DNA of 64,000 bases, taken from NCBI RefSeq assembly GCF_943734655.1, contig NC_071355.1:219233527-219297526 (forward strand). Direction: 5' to 3'. The notes below the pieces were generated by a model. The model saw only the letters and a list, made by a program, of their open reading frames with translations. It was not told the DNA's origin and did no database searches. The stretch comes from Sabethes cyaneus (lineage: Eukaryota > Arthropoda > Insecta > Diptera > Culicidae). This document shows, piece by piece, positions 32,721 through 44,600 of the stretch (position 1 is its first letter; the number at the start of each line of letters is the position of its first letter). The translations under genes were made by a program, and so were the position numbers.

Positions 32721-35700
32721 AACCCTCGTTGACCGGTGTGTAATGAATAACAAATGAACAGACTCAGTGCAAAGCCAAAATGTTCCTCTATCGTTTATGT
32801 TCCTTTCAAAACAAGTGACATTTGAGTACACTTGCAAATCACGTTGGCAATTCGTGCAGTTGCGACGGAAGCAATACCCTGCCTGTAATAGTCTGACATG
32901 TGTTTTCTCGAAATCTTTGCTATTGTTGTTTGCCGAACATACTACTGTTACAAGGCACCGTCGTTCCCCGGTGGAGAATTGCCACAGCATGTTTTTCATT
33001 CGAAACTGTTACGTTGTTGGAAGGTACAATCCAGCGTTGCTACAAGTCTATCGTTATGGGCGGCGACGGCGGCCGGCGTGAGTCTTTTGCGACAAACAAG
33101 TTCTCTATAAAAGTTGTTTGTTCCATTAGAGCAGATTGTCAGAACACACTTAGATCGGCTTAGTGAAAAGACGATGCTCGAACATGCAGTCTGCATTGAT
33201 TGCACTTGTAAGCAGAAAATACCACTTGGAACGAGTAATCTTATCGAGATGCGAATAAAAGTATCAACATTCTTTAACCATAGCTCGAGCTCGTGGAGTC
33301 AATATGGCAAACACCCACTTTTTTGGAATTTTTATACTAAAACAAACAACACATCATCTGTCGGATCCTATATTCAGCATTTCTGCAAGCATGGGAGTAA
33401 CTTCAACTAAAAATTTAGCAGTTCAAAGCTCCGACATATAAATATAGCGTGACTGCATTGATATATGACGAGATAAAAGTTGGCGAAAAGACTGGCCAAG
33501 CCTTCCTCAAATAGTTGCACACGTTCGACGATTTATCCTCTTTCTGGTACTGACACCGGTGGCTTCTTGTGTGTAGTACATACTGTCTTATACGGGTTAG
33601 CCGATAACATCAACAAAAGTCACTTCCCACATACGTACCGCCAGCCAGCGTCGAAAAGGACATACAGAGAGCAGAGAATAGGCGAAAAAAGGTTCGTCGC
33701 TTGCAGTGAAGACGACAGGTCGGTAATAGCGGGGCTGTCAACATAGAAATTCAATTTAACCGTACTTTGTTCGCCCGGAATCGACCCGGACGGTATCAAC
33801 CCTCCGCCAGTTTGTGCATCCCGATGATATATGAACCTACGTGAAGATTGCTACCGTTTCTTTGCGCCGATTTCGAAAGGAAGTTTGACGTATTTATAGT
33901 ATTATCTGACAAGAACAGCAATACAGCAATAGGTACGTTTTCACCTCTAGATACGGGCAAAAGTTTTCGTATTGTTCTGATTGAGTGTATTACAGACAAG
34001 AACACGAGACGTAAGATATACCCTTTGAGCTGCTAAACTGATCAGTGATAGAGCTTGGTCTCGGATGCTCTCGGTGTAAGCTGCTGGTTTCATAAGTGTC
34101 ATTGAGTCATTGAATGCGTTCATGATAAACTTTTTGAAGTATTTTCAATTCTGAAATAAAACTAACTGAACTGAATAACTGAACAATGGTTAACTTTGTT
34201 ATCACGAAACCTCCACTGATCCAAATTAACAGTATACAGTTTGAAACACTTCCAACTGAATGAACTTGTTCAGTAATAATAATCATAAAGAGCGTTGAAC
34301 TGGAGCACTGAATTTATTCTTGGGACTCTTAATTCAAGTGGCTATATCGCAAATAAACAATACAAATAACATTTAAACAAATAACAGTTGAAGAGTGGCA
34401 TTTAATCCACGAAACTATGATTGATGCAAGAGAAAGTGATTGAAAACCAGTAATCCCCGCTGCATCGACCTTTCTTATGGTGCAAATAATTTTTCAGGTC
34501 CTCATTATGGTTTTAGCGAGCCGGATGCTGATGTTTTAAAACACGAAACCAACGCGGACTGTCGGGTTCAATCTTTCTTCAAGGCAATACAGCACAATGC
34601 CGAATGCAGACTATGATTTTCCCGTTCTAGTGGTTATTGGAACGGTTGTTGATTGCACATCTCTAAGGTAAAATTATATTAGTTTATTATTGTTTTCCTT
34701 AAAGTGAAATTTCATAAAAACTCGAACATTGGATACAAGAGAATTACTTCCGATAGCCCACAAAATCAAATCTTGACATTTTTATAACGTCATGCTCTGA
34801 AGCAACTGTAAATATTAAGAACCGGAACTAACTTCACCATATGCTGAAAGTTCCATTCGAAGAATCTTTACTCCAGCAGAGCACCGAAATCATAAATAAT
34901 TCTCCAGTAGTGAATTATTAAAAGAAATTCACCTAGAACCTCATATTTGGCATCGCAACGACATGCAAGTACGGGTTTGGCACTTTAATCCCATCTTGAG
35001 ACACTGTGTCAGAAGTTTTACTGTGAGCTTAAAGTTAACGATTTTAAAGACTTTCAACGTTTCTCTATCTTGCCCAAAATTATTAACAAAAGTGTTCAAA
35101 AAATCTATTTAGATTATTGAAATTGAACAAAACTTCAGCTTTTGAGTATCCCAATTTCCCGCGCAGTGGCAACATGTGGCTGGAAGAAAATATATTTCAA
35201 TGCATATTACCAGCGAAGGATGAAATTGTTAAGATGAAATCTGGAAGCGGGAAATATATGTGGCAACGGAATATAGATATACCTACTGTGAAGCCTATGC
35301 GCTCACACCGCAGCAGTTGACACCGAAAACAAGCGAAGGAACCGACGCCGAGAAAAAAAAGTATGCAATAAATCCCATATTTGAATCAAATGAATTTAAA
35401 TGTGAGCAGGATTAAATAGAAAATTGAATTCGGATTCTGAGCGTTTCCCAGATTGTGGGGTGTGAAAAATAACGTGTAGTACAACTCATTGACAAACCAT
35501 AATGGCAGGGATTCTCTAGAACCTGAGCTCAGTCAAAAATTTATATTAAGTAAGTAGATATAAGAGAAGAAAAATCAATCAAATCATAATAAAAAAATAA
35601 CTTCACATTCCACATTGTACGTAGTCCTAACACAGTTTTGTATTTTTGCGCCCCGCCTTCCTGTTTTGGATAATTTGTCAATCCTTTGTCATAAGTCTCT

Positions 35701-36655
35701 CCTGCCCGACACTCTGTCAACGCTGGGCTTAACTGGTACGTGAAGCCCACCTCTTTCCGGTTCCAGCAGAACGGTTCATGTACTGTAAAATTCAATGAAC
35801 GAACTGCTTCGCAGTGCTGCTGTTCATCTAGTTACTGATCCTGAAGGTCCGCTTCACCGGCTCGATTTACTTGCTGTTGCTGGTTGCTGAGTGGAATTGC
35901 CTTTGCCATATGAACGGATGTACCTACCTTTGCAGTTTCATAACGGTAAAAATGTTCAAGGTTTTGTGTTTTCCACTGGACCTTCTGGTCCGAGACGAGA
36001 CGGGACGGGACGATTAGCTTTCAAGCAGTTTGATAAAGCTCTTTGATAACGGCGATAGTATGAGCTGTAAATACCAGGTGATATGAGTTATCGCTACGAA
36101 AATTCTATCATCAATGAAATAAATTGGTGTCGAAGCCAACAAAGAACCACAGGTATTGTAACTCTGAACAGTGTGATCAACGTTTGAAAATAAAGCAGTA
36201 ACAATAAAATATTGAGGACTTTAATTACAATGTTCGCAGAACATTTGATTACTTTTCAATACCTAGGTGCAGGATGGTTTCGTCCATGTTCCCGTCATAG
36301 AGATGAAAAAACAGCTTAGAACCAACTTTTATGCGAATTACATTCCAATTATTAGGTGCCTACTTCGAATTTTGTTCTGACTCAAACTAGGGTACGGGAG
36401 TGTATTTTCGGCCCATTAAGCGATTGTTTCTACTTTTTCGGCATAGGCATAAGTGGAAAAACAGGCGGTTTTGACGTTCTTTTGATAAAAACCAAAATTA
36501 ATCCACCTAGTGGTGAAAGGAGCTTTTATTATAACATCTTACTTGTTATTTGAGATAGAAATCGGCACGTCTTCGGAACATAATTCAACCGTTTATTAAC
36601 ACTATATTAGTTGCTCTATATCACTTCTACTAACAGATATTTAACGATTAGTAAG
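32721..36655. other. Intergenic DNA, no recognised gene
   Basis: Open frames of 95-104 codons at 32712-33163 overlap one another on both strands and show no domain. A T-arm-like CCGGGTCGATTCCGGGCG (minus) lies near 33780. A single CCACCTAGTGGTG repeat end is at 36492. Nothing else is supported. Confidence 0.35.
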
Positions 36656-36659
36656 TTAA

Positions 36660-36872
36660 TGTATAGCAAAGCTTAGGTGCTACATTCCGTTATCGAAACT
36701 TAACCTTCTGTTTTTATACGACAGGCTTCGCAGCCAGCTGTTAAGTGCAGAACAATTGCAGGGCCAGTTGCTACGATCCTATTGACTCTAATAGCCTCTC
36801 CCAGTAGAGATTCGAACATACCACGACCGGCTAATTAGGCCAGCGTCATACCTCGAAACCAACTGAGAGGCA
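36660..36872 (-). repeat. Family S SINE-like repeat, long minus copy
   Basis: Plus reading GTGCTACATTCCGTTATCG, CTTCGCAGCCAGCTGTTAAG, CCTATTGACTCTAATAGCC, GAGATTCGAACATACCACGA, CGTCATACCTCGAAACCAAC: the inverse of a complete family member. Confidence 0.65.
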
Positions 36873-37078
36873 AGTTAATGAATAGCATGAATTATAATAC
36901 CTACCATTCGGTTTCAAAATCATAAAAATCGGTACATTCGTTCAAAAGTTAAAAAAGACTATTTCACAAAACGTCAATTTTAGGGCCACCCCAAACGTCA
37001 AATAAAAAACATAACATTTAAACCAAATCGGAGCACGTTTCGGTTTTGATACATGCCTCTTTCACGAAATTGCTAACT

Positions 37079-37350
37079 AAGTACATGTAAATTATTGTTG
37101 ATTTGAGTAAGGATTGAAAATTGCATCAAAAACGCGAAATGCAAAAATCTTGCAAACAGTTTACAAGTAAAATGCTAACAGCGAGCTGTCAAATATTTAT
37201 GTCAACTTATTGCAAGTGCCAATCCCAATAAATTGACATGAATAATTGACGGCTCACTGCTGGAATTTTGCTTGCAAAATGTCTGCAAGTTTCTTGCATT
37301 TCGCGTCTTTGATGCAATTTGCAATACGAGTAAAATTAATTTGTACGATA
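37079..37350. mobile_element. Foldback MITE
   Basis: ATTGCATCAAAAACGCGAAA, TGCAAAAATCTTGCAAACAG and ATGTCAACTTATTG (arm 1, to about 37207) are mirrored by CAATAAATTGACATGAATAA ... ATTTCGCGTCTTTGATGCAA (arm 2). Spacer is nearly absent. The arms are about 85% alike by eye. Non-coding. Confidence 0.7.
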
Positions 37351-37439
37351 AAATACTAATCTTCAACATATAAATAGCCGACCATCTTACGCTATGATCT
37401 GAGATACGTCGGCCGTGGGACGACTCAGCGGCCCGAGGC

Positions 37440-38590
37440 CAGGGCCTTGAGTGAATCAAATCACAAACGAGCACGCGGTGGTCGACAGATGGAAGCAGTT
37501 CTTCGATGAGCATCTCAACGGCTATATAACAGAAGGAGACGTAACGGAAATTAAGCTAGGGTTGCCTACAAACGACAACAGCGTGTCGGCTCCCGATCTC
37601 GAAGAGATTCGGCGAGATATCGGTCAGCTGAAGAATAATGGAGCCGCCAGCATGGACAGACTCCCGGTAGAACTATACAAAAATGGCCAAAAACCGCTAG
37701 CAACAGCACTTCACTGGACAATTTCAACGATTTAGGAGGAGGAGAAACTAGCGAAGCTGTGGATAGAAGGTGTAATCTGTCTTATCTACAAAGAGGGCAA
37801 TCGGCTAGATTGCTGTAAATAACGCGGCATTACGCTGGTCAACGCCTACAAGGTGCTCTTGCAGATTTGGTTGCTTCGTCTATCCTCATTAGCAAGAGAA
37901 TACGTAAAGTAAATGCTGACCTCCCTCCCCGGATTCATTTACACGGTGATGAAATCGAGGTGGTAGAAGAGTTCTTGTATCTGGGCTCACTGGTTACCAC
38001 AGACAACGACACCAGCAGAGAAATACAAAGACGCATTATGGCAAGAAATCGTGCCTACTTTGAACTCCGCAGGACGATGCGATCGAACAAAATTCGCCAC
38101 TGCACGAAGTTAACAATCTACAAGACGCTAATTAGACCGATAGTCCTTTACGGCCATAAGACATGCACTGTGCTCGTGGAGGACCAACGCGCCCTTAGTG
38201 CTTTCAAACGGAAGGTGTTGCGCACCATCTACGGCGGAGTGCAGATGGAAGACGAAACGTGGAGGAGGCGAACGAACCATGAATTGCATCAGCTGCTTAG
38301 GGAACCACCCATCGCTCACACCGCAAAAAACGGTCGCCTGCGATGGGCTGGGCACGTCGTGAGGATTTCAGACGACAGCCCGGTTAAAAAAGTTCTCAAT
38401 AACGATCCGACTGGAACGAGACGGCGAGGAGCGCAGCGAGCAAGATGGATCGATCAAGTGGAAGGCGACCTGCGGACCCTAGGCACACTACGTGGCTGGC
38501 GAATTACGGCCATGGACCGAGTGGAATGGAGATTTCTTCGTACAGCAGAGGAAACCACTGCCTGAAGCTGAATAAGTAAGTAAATAAGAG
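37440..38590 (+). pseudogene. RTE-clade LINE copy lacking the RT palm
   Basis: 37451-37735 encodes the linker and RT fingers (RWKQFFDEHLNG, LKNNGAASMDRLPVELYK). After a stop and the text CK.RGITLVNAYKVLLQI, the sequence jumps at about 37865 past the FADD palm into LHGDEIEVVEEFLYLGSLVT. From there a clean 232-codon frame runs to the C-terminus: RHCTKLTIYKTLIRPIVLYG, VLRTIYGGVQMEDETWRRR, RLRWAGHVVRISDDSPVKK, RRGAQRARWIDQVEGDL, VEWRFLRTAEETTA stop. A TAAG tail (AATAAGTAAGTAAAT) marks the RTE 3' end. The clean thumb frame with a missing catalytic core shows deletion rather than age. Confidence 0.85.
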
Positions 38591-38635
38591 AATTCGTAGG
38601 GCAGTAGGGGGCCTGTGCTAATGAGAATCAAATTT

Positions 38636-38824
38636 TTACTCTCCAAAAAATCCTCCAGACATGTCGGGAGCACAACTTGTTCACGCATCACATTTTCGTG
38701 GATTTCAGAGCAGCATACGATACAGTTGAACGAGAACAGCTATGGCAGATAATACGAGTACGGTTTTCCGGACAAATTGCCGCGGTCGGTCAAAGCTACC
38801 CTGGAGCGAGTGATGTTATACGTG
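38636..38824 (+). pseudogene. RTE-clade copy, left part before the MITE
   Basis: HHIFVDFRAAYDTVEREQLW palm motif, then VRFSGQIAAVGQSYPGA. It is interrupted by the hAT-like MITE and resumes at 39200. Confidence 0.8.
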
Positions 38825-39199
38825 TAGACTTGGCACGCTCTTTTTGCTTCGATTTTGCTCTTTTGATTACTGCATATCAACCAAGCAGAATTTGAAAAAT
38901 TGATGTATTGGGCATTTGTAGAATTAGTTATTACCTGCGATATTGTTGAAGTAAGTATTGCTTTATCTTTTCTATTTATGACGCTAAAAGGCTGCTACCT
39001 CATTGAAGAGCGCTCTTCAACGGTATTGCAGCCCTATAGCACCATAACTACAAAAGATAAAACATTTACTTCCTTCAGCAATATTGTAGACAATTACTTG
39101 CTGTAGAAATGTCCCATACACCACTTTCTCAAATTCTGCTTGGCTGAGGCGCAATAATCGAAAGAGCAAAATCGAAGCGAAAAGAGCATGCCAACTCTG
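38825..39199. mobile_element. hAT-like MITE inside the RTE copy
   Basis: Ends TAGACTTGGCACGCTCTTTT and, inverted, CAGAGTTGGCATGCTCTTTT; the arms continue into GCTTCGATTTTGCTCTTT. Flanks TATACGTG and ACTACGTG are a decayed 8-bp duplication. An inner stem (AAGCAGAATTTGA..., inverted near 39130) resembles the element at 41332. Confidence 0.75.
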
Positions 39200-40086
39200 A
39201 CTACGTGCATATTTCGGAGATATTCTCGAGTCCTTTCGAGTCGCAAAGAGGATTGCGGCAAGAAGATGGACTGTCTTGTATATTATTCAATATCGCTTTT
39301 GAAGGTGTGATTCGGCGATCGGGCATCGAAACGAGAGAAACGGTCTACAACAGGAATAGCCAACTCCTAGCCTTCGCAGACGACCTCGATATTACTACTA
39401 GAAAGCTTGGGACGGCGGAGGCATTCTACACCAGACTAAAAGCGGAGGCTAGGAGCATAGGGTGATTGATGAGTTCGTATATTTGGGATCTGTGGTCACC
39501 GCCTACAATGATACGAGTAAGGAGATCCAACGATGCATTCAAGCTGGAAATCGAACCTACTTTCTCCTCCGCAAGACGTTTCGATCTAGGAGCATACGCT
39601 GCCGCACAAAGCTGACGATGTACAAAACGCTAATAAGACCGGTAGTCCTTTACGGACTTGAGACAGTAACTTTGCCTACGGAAGACCTATGTACACTAGC
39701 CGTTTTTGAACGAAAGGTGTTTCGGACTATTTTTGGTGGAGTACAGACGGAAAGCGGAGAGGGGCAGAGACGTAGGAATCACGGGCTACAGGCACTGCTT
39801 GGAGAGATTACCATCATACACCTGGCGAAATGTGGGAGACTACGGTTACCCGGCCATGTCGCAAGGATGCCGGACGACTGTGTAGTGAAATTCGTGCTCT
39901 TCAAGAACCCCACCGGTACCAAGAATAGAGGGGCTCAACGTGCTATAGGCTCGACCAGGTTGTAACCGACTTGCGTGTGTCGAGACGTGCAAAGAATTGG
40001 CGGCGAGTAGCTCAGGACCGAGTACAATGGAGAGGAATTCTTGATACGGCAAGAGCCACCCCGGCTCTCGGCTGAATAAGTAAGTA
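39200..40086 (+). pseudogene. RTE-clade copy, right part with intact FADD box
   Basis: RQEDGLSCILFNIAFEGVIR, then SQLLAFADDLDITTRKL (catalytic FADD present), LKAEARSIG stop. A deletion follows, then EFVYLGSVVTAYNDTSKEI, RCRTKLTMYKTLIRPVVLYG, RTIFGGVQTESGEGQRRR, LPGHVARMPDDCVVKFVLF, and after a frameshift DRVQWRGILDTARATPALG. It ends AATAAGTAAGTAAGG. The NTTKTKYM segment is missing here. Confidence 0.8.
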
Positions 40087-40815
40087 AGGAGGATAGGGTT
40101 ACAAATAAATGCATCGAAAACCACATATATGGTAGGAAGAGATTGTAGGAAGAGAAAACAACGTTTGCCTCCAACGGACAGTGTCTATTGACAGCGATGA
40201 ACTAGAAGTGGTTGATGAATTCGTATACTTGGGATCTCTCTTGGGTCGCCGTCTACAATAATACGAGTAAGAAGATTCAACGACGCATTCCAGCTGGAAA
40301 TCAAGCCTACTTCTTCCTCCACATGACGCTTCGTTCAAGAAGCATTCATCGCCGCACAAAGCTGACGATGTACAAAACGCTAATCAGAACGGACTTGAGA
40401 CAGCAACTTAGTTTACGGAAGACATACGTGCACTTGCCGAAACGAAACGGTTGAACGAAAGGTGTTGCCGACTAGTTTTAGTGGAGTACAAACGGATAGC
40501 GGAGAATGGCGTAGGCGTATGAACCACGAGTTGGAGATTCCCATCGTCACTTGGCGAAAGTTGGGAGAATACGGTGAACCGGCCACGTGGCAAGGATGCC
40601 GGACGACTGTGCAGTGAAATCCGTCCTCTTCAAGAATCCCACCGGCACCAGGAATAGAAGGACCCAACGTGTCAGATGGCTCGACCAAGTTGTAGCCGAC
40701 TTGCGTGTATCGAGACGCGCAGCAAATTGGCGACGAGTAACCTAGGACCAAGTACAATGGAGAGGAATTCTTGATACGGCAAGAGCCACATCGGCTCTCG
40801 ACTGGTAAAGTAAGT
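40087..40815 (+). pseudogene. RTE-clade copy, 5'-truncated and heavily decayed
   Basis: Begins in RRIGLQINASKTTYMVG, the segment absent from the preceding copy. Thumb and C-terminal text follows across many frameshifts (VERKVLPTSFSGVQTDSGEW, DQVQWRGILDTARATSAL-like). Ends GGTAAAGTAAGTAAGCAG. It is head-to-tail with the previous copy. Confidence 0.7.
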
Positions 40816-41331
40816 AAGCAGAGGTGGGGCAGTTAGAGCCAAGTCTGTCGAAGGCTGAGAGAAGTTAGCGATAATCGCGAAATAGTCCATGCGGACCACG
40901 CACAGAAACTATAGGTTACAGAGGCGACAAGGCACTCAAAAACCGCTAAAATGTGAATCGAAACGGAGAGTACTATCACAAATAAAGGTAACTCTCCGTT
41001 ATGATTCATGGGTTGACGATGATGAATTGGCAGTTGTTTTTATTTTTGTAACCCTCAAAATTTAAAATTTAAAGATGCTTATTTTTCTGGTGCTCATTTC
41101 AGCCCGGCAAAACGCAAAGTATATTTTAAAAAGTAACAACAGATTAAAGAAATACTAGAAAACATTTTGAATTTTAAAACGACTGAAATTGGAAAAGAGC
41201 ATGTTGTTGAATCGTAATGTGAATCAAATTTACAAATAAGCATCTTATGTTTATTTATTCATGATTTTTATATTCTGGTGGCAAAATGTTATACGAGATC
41301 AAAGCTAATGGAACAATAATTTTATGAATGG
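40816..41331. other. Spacer, nothing recognised
   Basis: AT-rich; no gene or repeat boundary seen. Confidence 0.3.
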
Positions 41332-41612
41332 AAGCAGGTATGGTTCGGTCCCTCCTTCGACTTCATTTTGAATCATTTGACAGTACCGTCCAGCCCAACA
41401 ACGTTCACTAAACTACTAACGCGTTACTAGCATTGTAGAACCGTAAATATAAAAAATACAGTAAAACTTCATTCAGCAAAATTGTAGATAATAACTTAAC
41501 TAGTTCTACAAATGTTCCATGTATAACTCTTTCAAATTTTGCTCGACTCTGGGACGGTACTGTCAAAAGAAACAAAATTGAGTCAAAGTGATCAAACCAT
41601 GCCTGTTTCGAA
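41332..41612. mobile_element. Foldback MITE with GACAGTACCGTCC arms
   Basis: CAGGTATGGTTCGGTC ... TTTGACAGTACCGTCC is mirrored by GGGACGGTACTGTCAAA ... AACCATGCCTGTT. The centre (CAGCAAAATTGTAGATAATA, CTCTTTCAAATTTTGCTCGA) is alike to the inner part of the MITE at 38825. Confidence 0.7.
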
Positions 41613-44600
41613 CAAGCTAGAGTAAAATTCAATACCAAAATATTACATTTTTTCAGCACAATTTAATAGCTTGTGGGAGTTTTACAGGCAAAAACTGTTT
41701 TACAGCTGATAAATGAAGAGGTGCTCATCTTGCCCTGGAATATATTGCTGAAATCGTTCTAAGTTTACTTTTACTAGAATCCAAAAAGATTCAAGTAGGT
41801 ACGTTGTCAATAATTTAGTGGGAATAAAGCGAACATAGTAATTTTTTTACCCTTGAATATGGAGGAAAAATGAAATGCACTTTAAACTTTTTTAGAAGCA
41901 AGAATAACGGAAATGAGATTCTATACAAATCGTAACGTCCAATCAAAGTAGCTTTTGCGAGCTTTTACCGCGATGTATCCCATGAAAGCACTATTCTAAC
42001 AGGGTGTTCGTTTTCTGGATAAAGCACATTTTATTGCCCAAAGCCACATCAAGCTTTTGGTCTTTTTGGTATAGATAGGCTGTAAAGAAGTTAAAATGGA
42101 AAGACAAAGAAGTGACACGTAACTAATATTCCGGTCTCCTAAACCAATCGGATCGGAATGTTTCCAGAGGGGAAAATTATTTTTACTCGAAAACATGCAA
42201 AGTATTAAAATCAAACGGAAATGAATGAAAGGGAAAAAAATGATCTATCATGTATGTTGAGATTCGTTTTCGGACTGTGCCTCTTTAGGACGTGTTTCTT
42301 TAGTTTATTTATACATTTTTGAAGAACCCGTAATTTAGCTGTTCGCCTGTTTGTTAAGTTACAAAAGTTGGGATATATTGCTCCTATCTTGTAGTTCCGA
42401 ATTTCATCATTTTGGCCCTGTTTGGTCAGTATTAGTAACCGGCACAAATCTCAACAATGTAATGATAATGGGGACATTCACGTAGCGCTTGCTATGTTGC
42501 GTATACGATGTATTGCGGATACTAGCTATACTGCCGCTACTCGCATAACAGTTCCATCTTCACAGAAACGTTGTTTTCTTTTCGTTCTAATTCTTCATTA
42601 ATCACAAATGGTTGTTTTTGATAGCAGTTTTATTTTTTTGTTGTTTTTTTTTGTGTTGATCTAAAATTTTTTCTAAACTTATTTCTCACAAAAACAAATA
42701 TCAGGTACGGTGATTTCGCTTGTTTTACACATCACTTGTTCGCATTTGACATCTCCTTTCATCATCGGTTCGTGTAGTTCCTTACTTCTATTTGAAATTA
42801 TAGGAAATAGATTTAGAACTATTTTCTCAATACACGTTTGTTTTTTTTTTTGTTAAATGAATTTTTTACAAATCAAAGCCAATCAAAACTGCTATCTCGG
42901 AATAGTTGATGCCTCAAGAAAAACCGCAAATTTTGTCTTGAGAATACATTTGAAGTAAAATACGGACTGTTCCAGTTGTTTGTAAAATGGAAGCAATTGT
43001 AAACTGTCAGTCAACTGTTCGCCGATTCATTCCCTGTGCAAGAGAATGCCGGGTCATTTTTCATTTTTGAAAGAGAAAAAAGCAACAGCAACATTTTTGG
43101 CAGAATTCCGAAAATCTGAATCGTACGCCGTTCTACAATTTGCTGTTGTCCTATTGCACCGAAAGAGATATATTATTTCAAAAGGGGTTGGGAAACTTGG
43201 CTTTGATTTGTAACGAATCTCCGTATTTTTTAAGAAGACGTTTTTATGCTGTTAAGTTACGTCTCACTAAATCAGTTATAATTGAAATTTACTCTGCTTC
43301 TTATTCGTGTAAATAACAGGTACTTTGAAGTATGTGATTTTATTTCTTTCCTCAACAATCGCTTGTTTCCGCTCTGCTGCTTGTACAATGTTGTTCAATA
43401 GAGTAAAAAACCCAAAATGCTGGTTTAATTTGTCAGCAAATAATCGATTGCGGATAACACCGAACATATGTAATACGAAACTGGCAGTCAGCTGAATATA
43501 CAAATCTAAATTGCACTTAAAGAAGAAATTATTCAGAGCGGAAGCACATTACGTTGTTGTCATTATTCGATAGAGGAAACAAATAGTGAACTTCTTTCAA
43601 CCTTGCTTAATGATAGAGATCACAATCGGTTTGCCTGGATTAACTACATGTTTTTAAGATATTTTTTCGATTGCTTGAATGGGTTTAGCCGCTGCGATCC
43701 TTTCTAAAGGTTTGTTGATTTGGTCTTTTGATTGTGCTTTAGATGTTCTACCTGCGGCCGGCGGTTGGAATTACTGTTGTCTGCCAATTCAAATTTACAT
43801 ACCGGAGATTCTAGATTCAAAAAGATGGCACATTGTACGTAAATTTGAATTTTGACAGGATGTTACTAGCATGCAGTGTAACATCTCACACCGCCACGGT
43901 AACTTTTTTTTCTGATGTTCTTTTTGAATTTTTTTTTAATTTTAAGCATTCTCGATTATCACATTTTTTAATCGTTTACTTTAATGCATTTCATGCTTAC
44001 AAATGCATTATTGTTTTGGCTTCCACTGAGTTTTTTTACGTAACATGATTAACCGGCGGGGTAACGAATTCACGATGGTAAACGGAAGCCTGAATTTCAG
44101 CCCCATTACCGGCAATCCGGACGGGAAAAAATCCCATTAAATTTTCAAAGAAACGCACACCTATTCTTAATGAAAATTAAGAATTGTTGTTGTTCAACTA
44201 GACGTGCTTCAGTGTACTTACTTAAAAATCAAACTCTATTTAAGAATCAAAGCTTCTAGTCTACAGGAAATTGACTGCTTATTTCAAATAAAACGTCGAC
44301 TCAACATGATAAAATTCGCTATTCTTTTCGTCTGAGTTTGACAGTCTAATAATCAAAAACTTTACATTATCCAACACAAATTCCTGCCAAATTAGTGTGT
44401 TTCGCTGCGAAAACAAGGCTTGGTGGTCAATTGTGTGCTGATTCATGTATTGCTGTAAATACCTTTAAAATTATAAAACAATGTGCGTTTTGGCGATAAC
44501 CTAAACATAGCATGAAGTACGAATCTGAAACACGAAACAATTTTTTTTCGATGGAGCCAAATGTATTAGACTGTCAAAAATCAATGTCCGCTTCTGGCGC

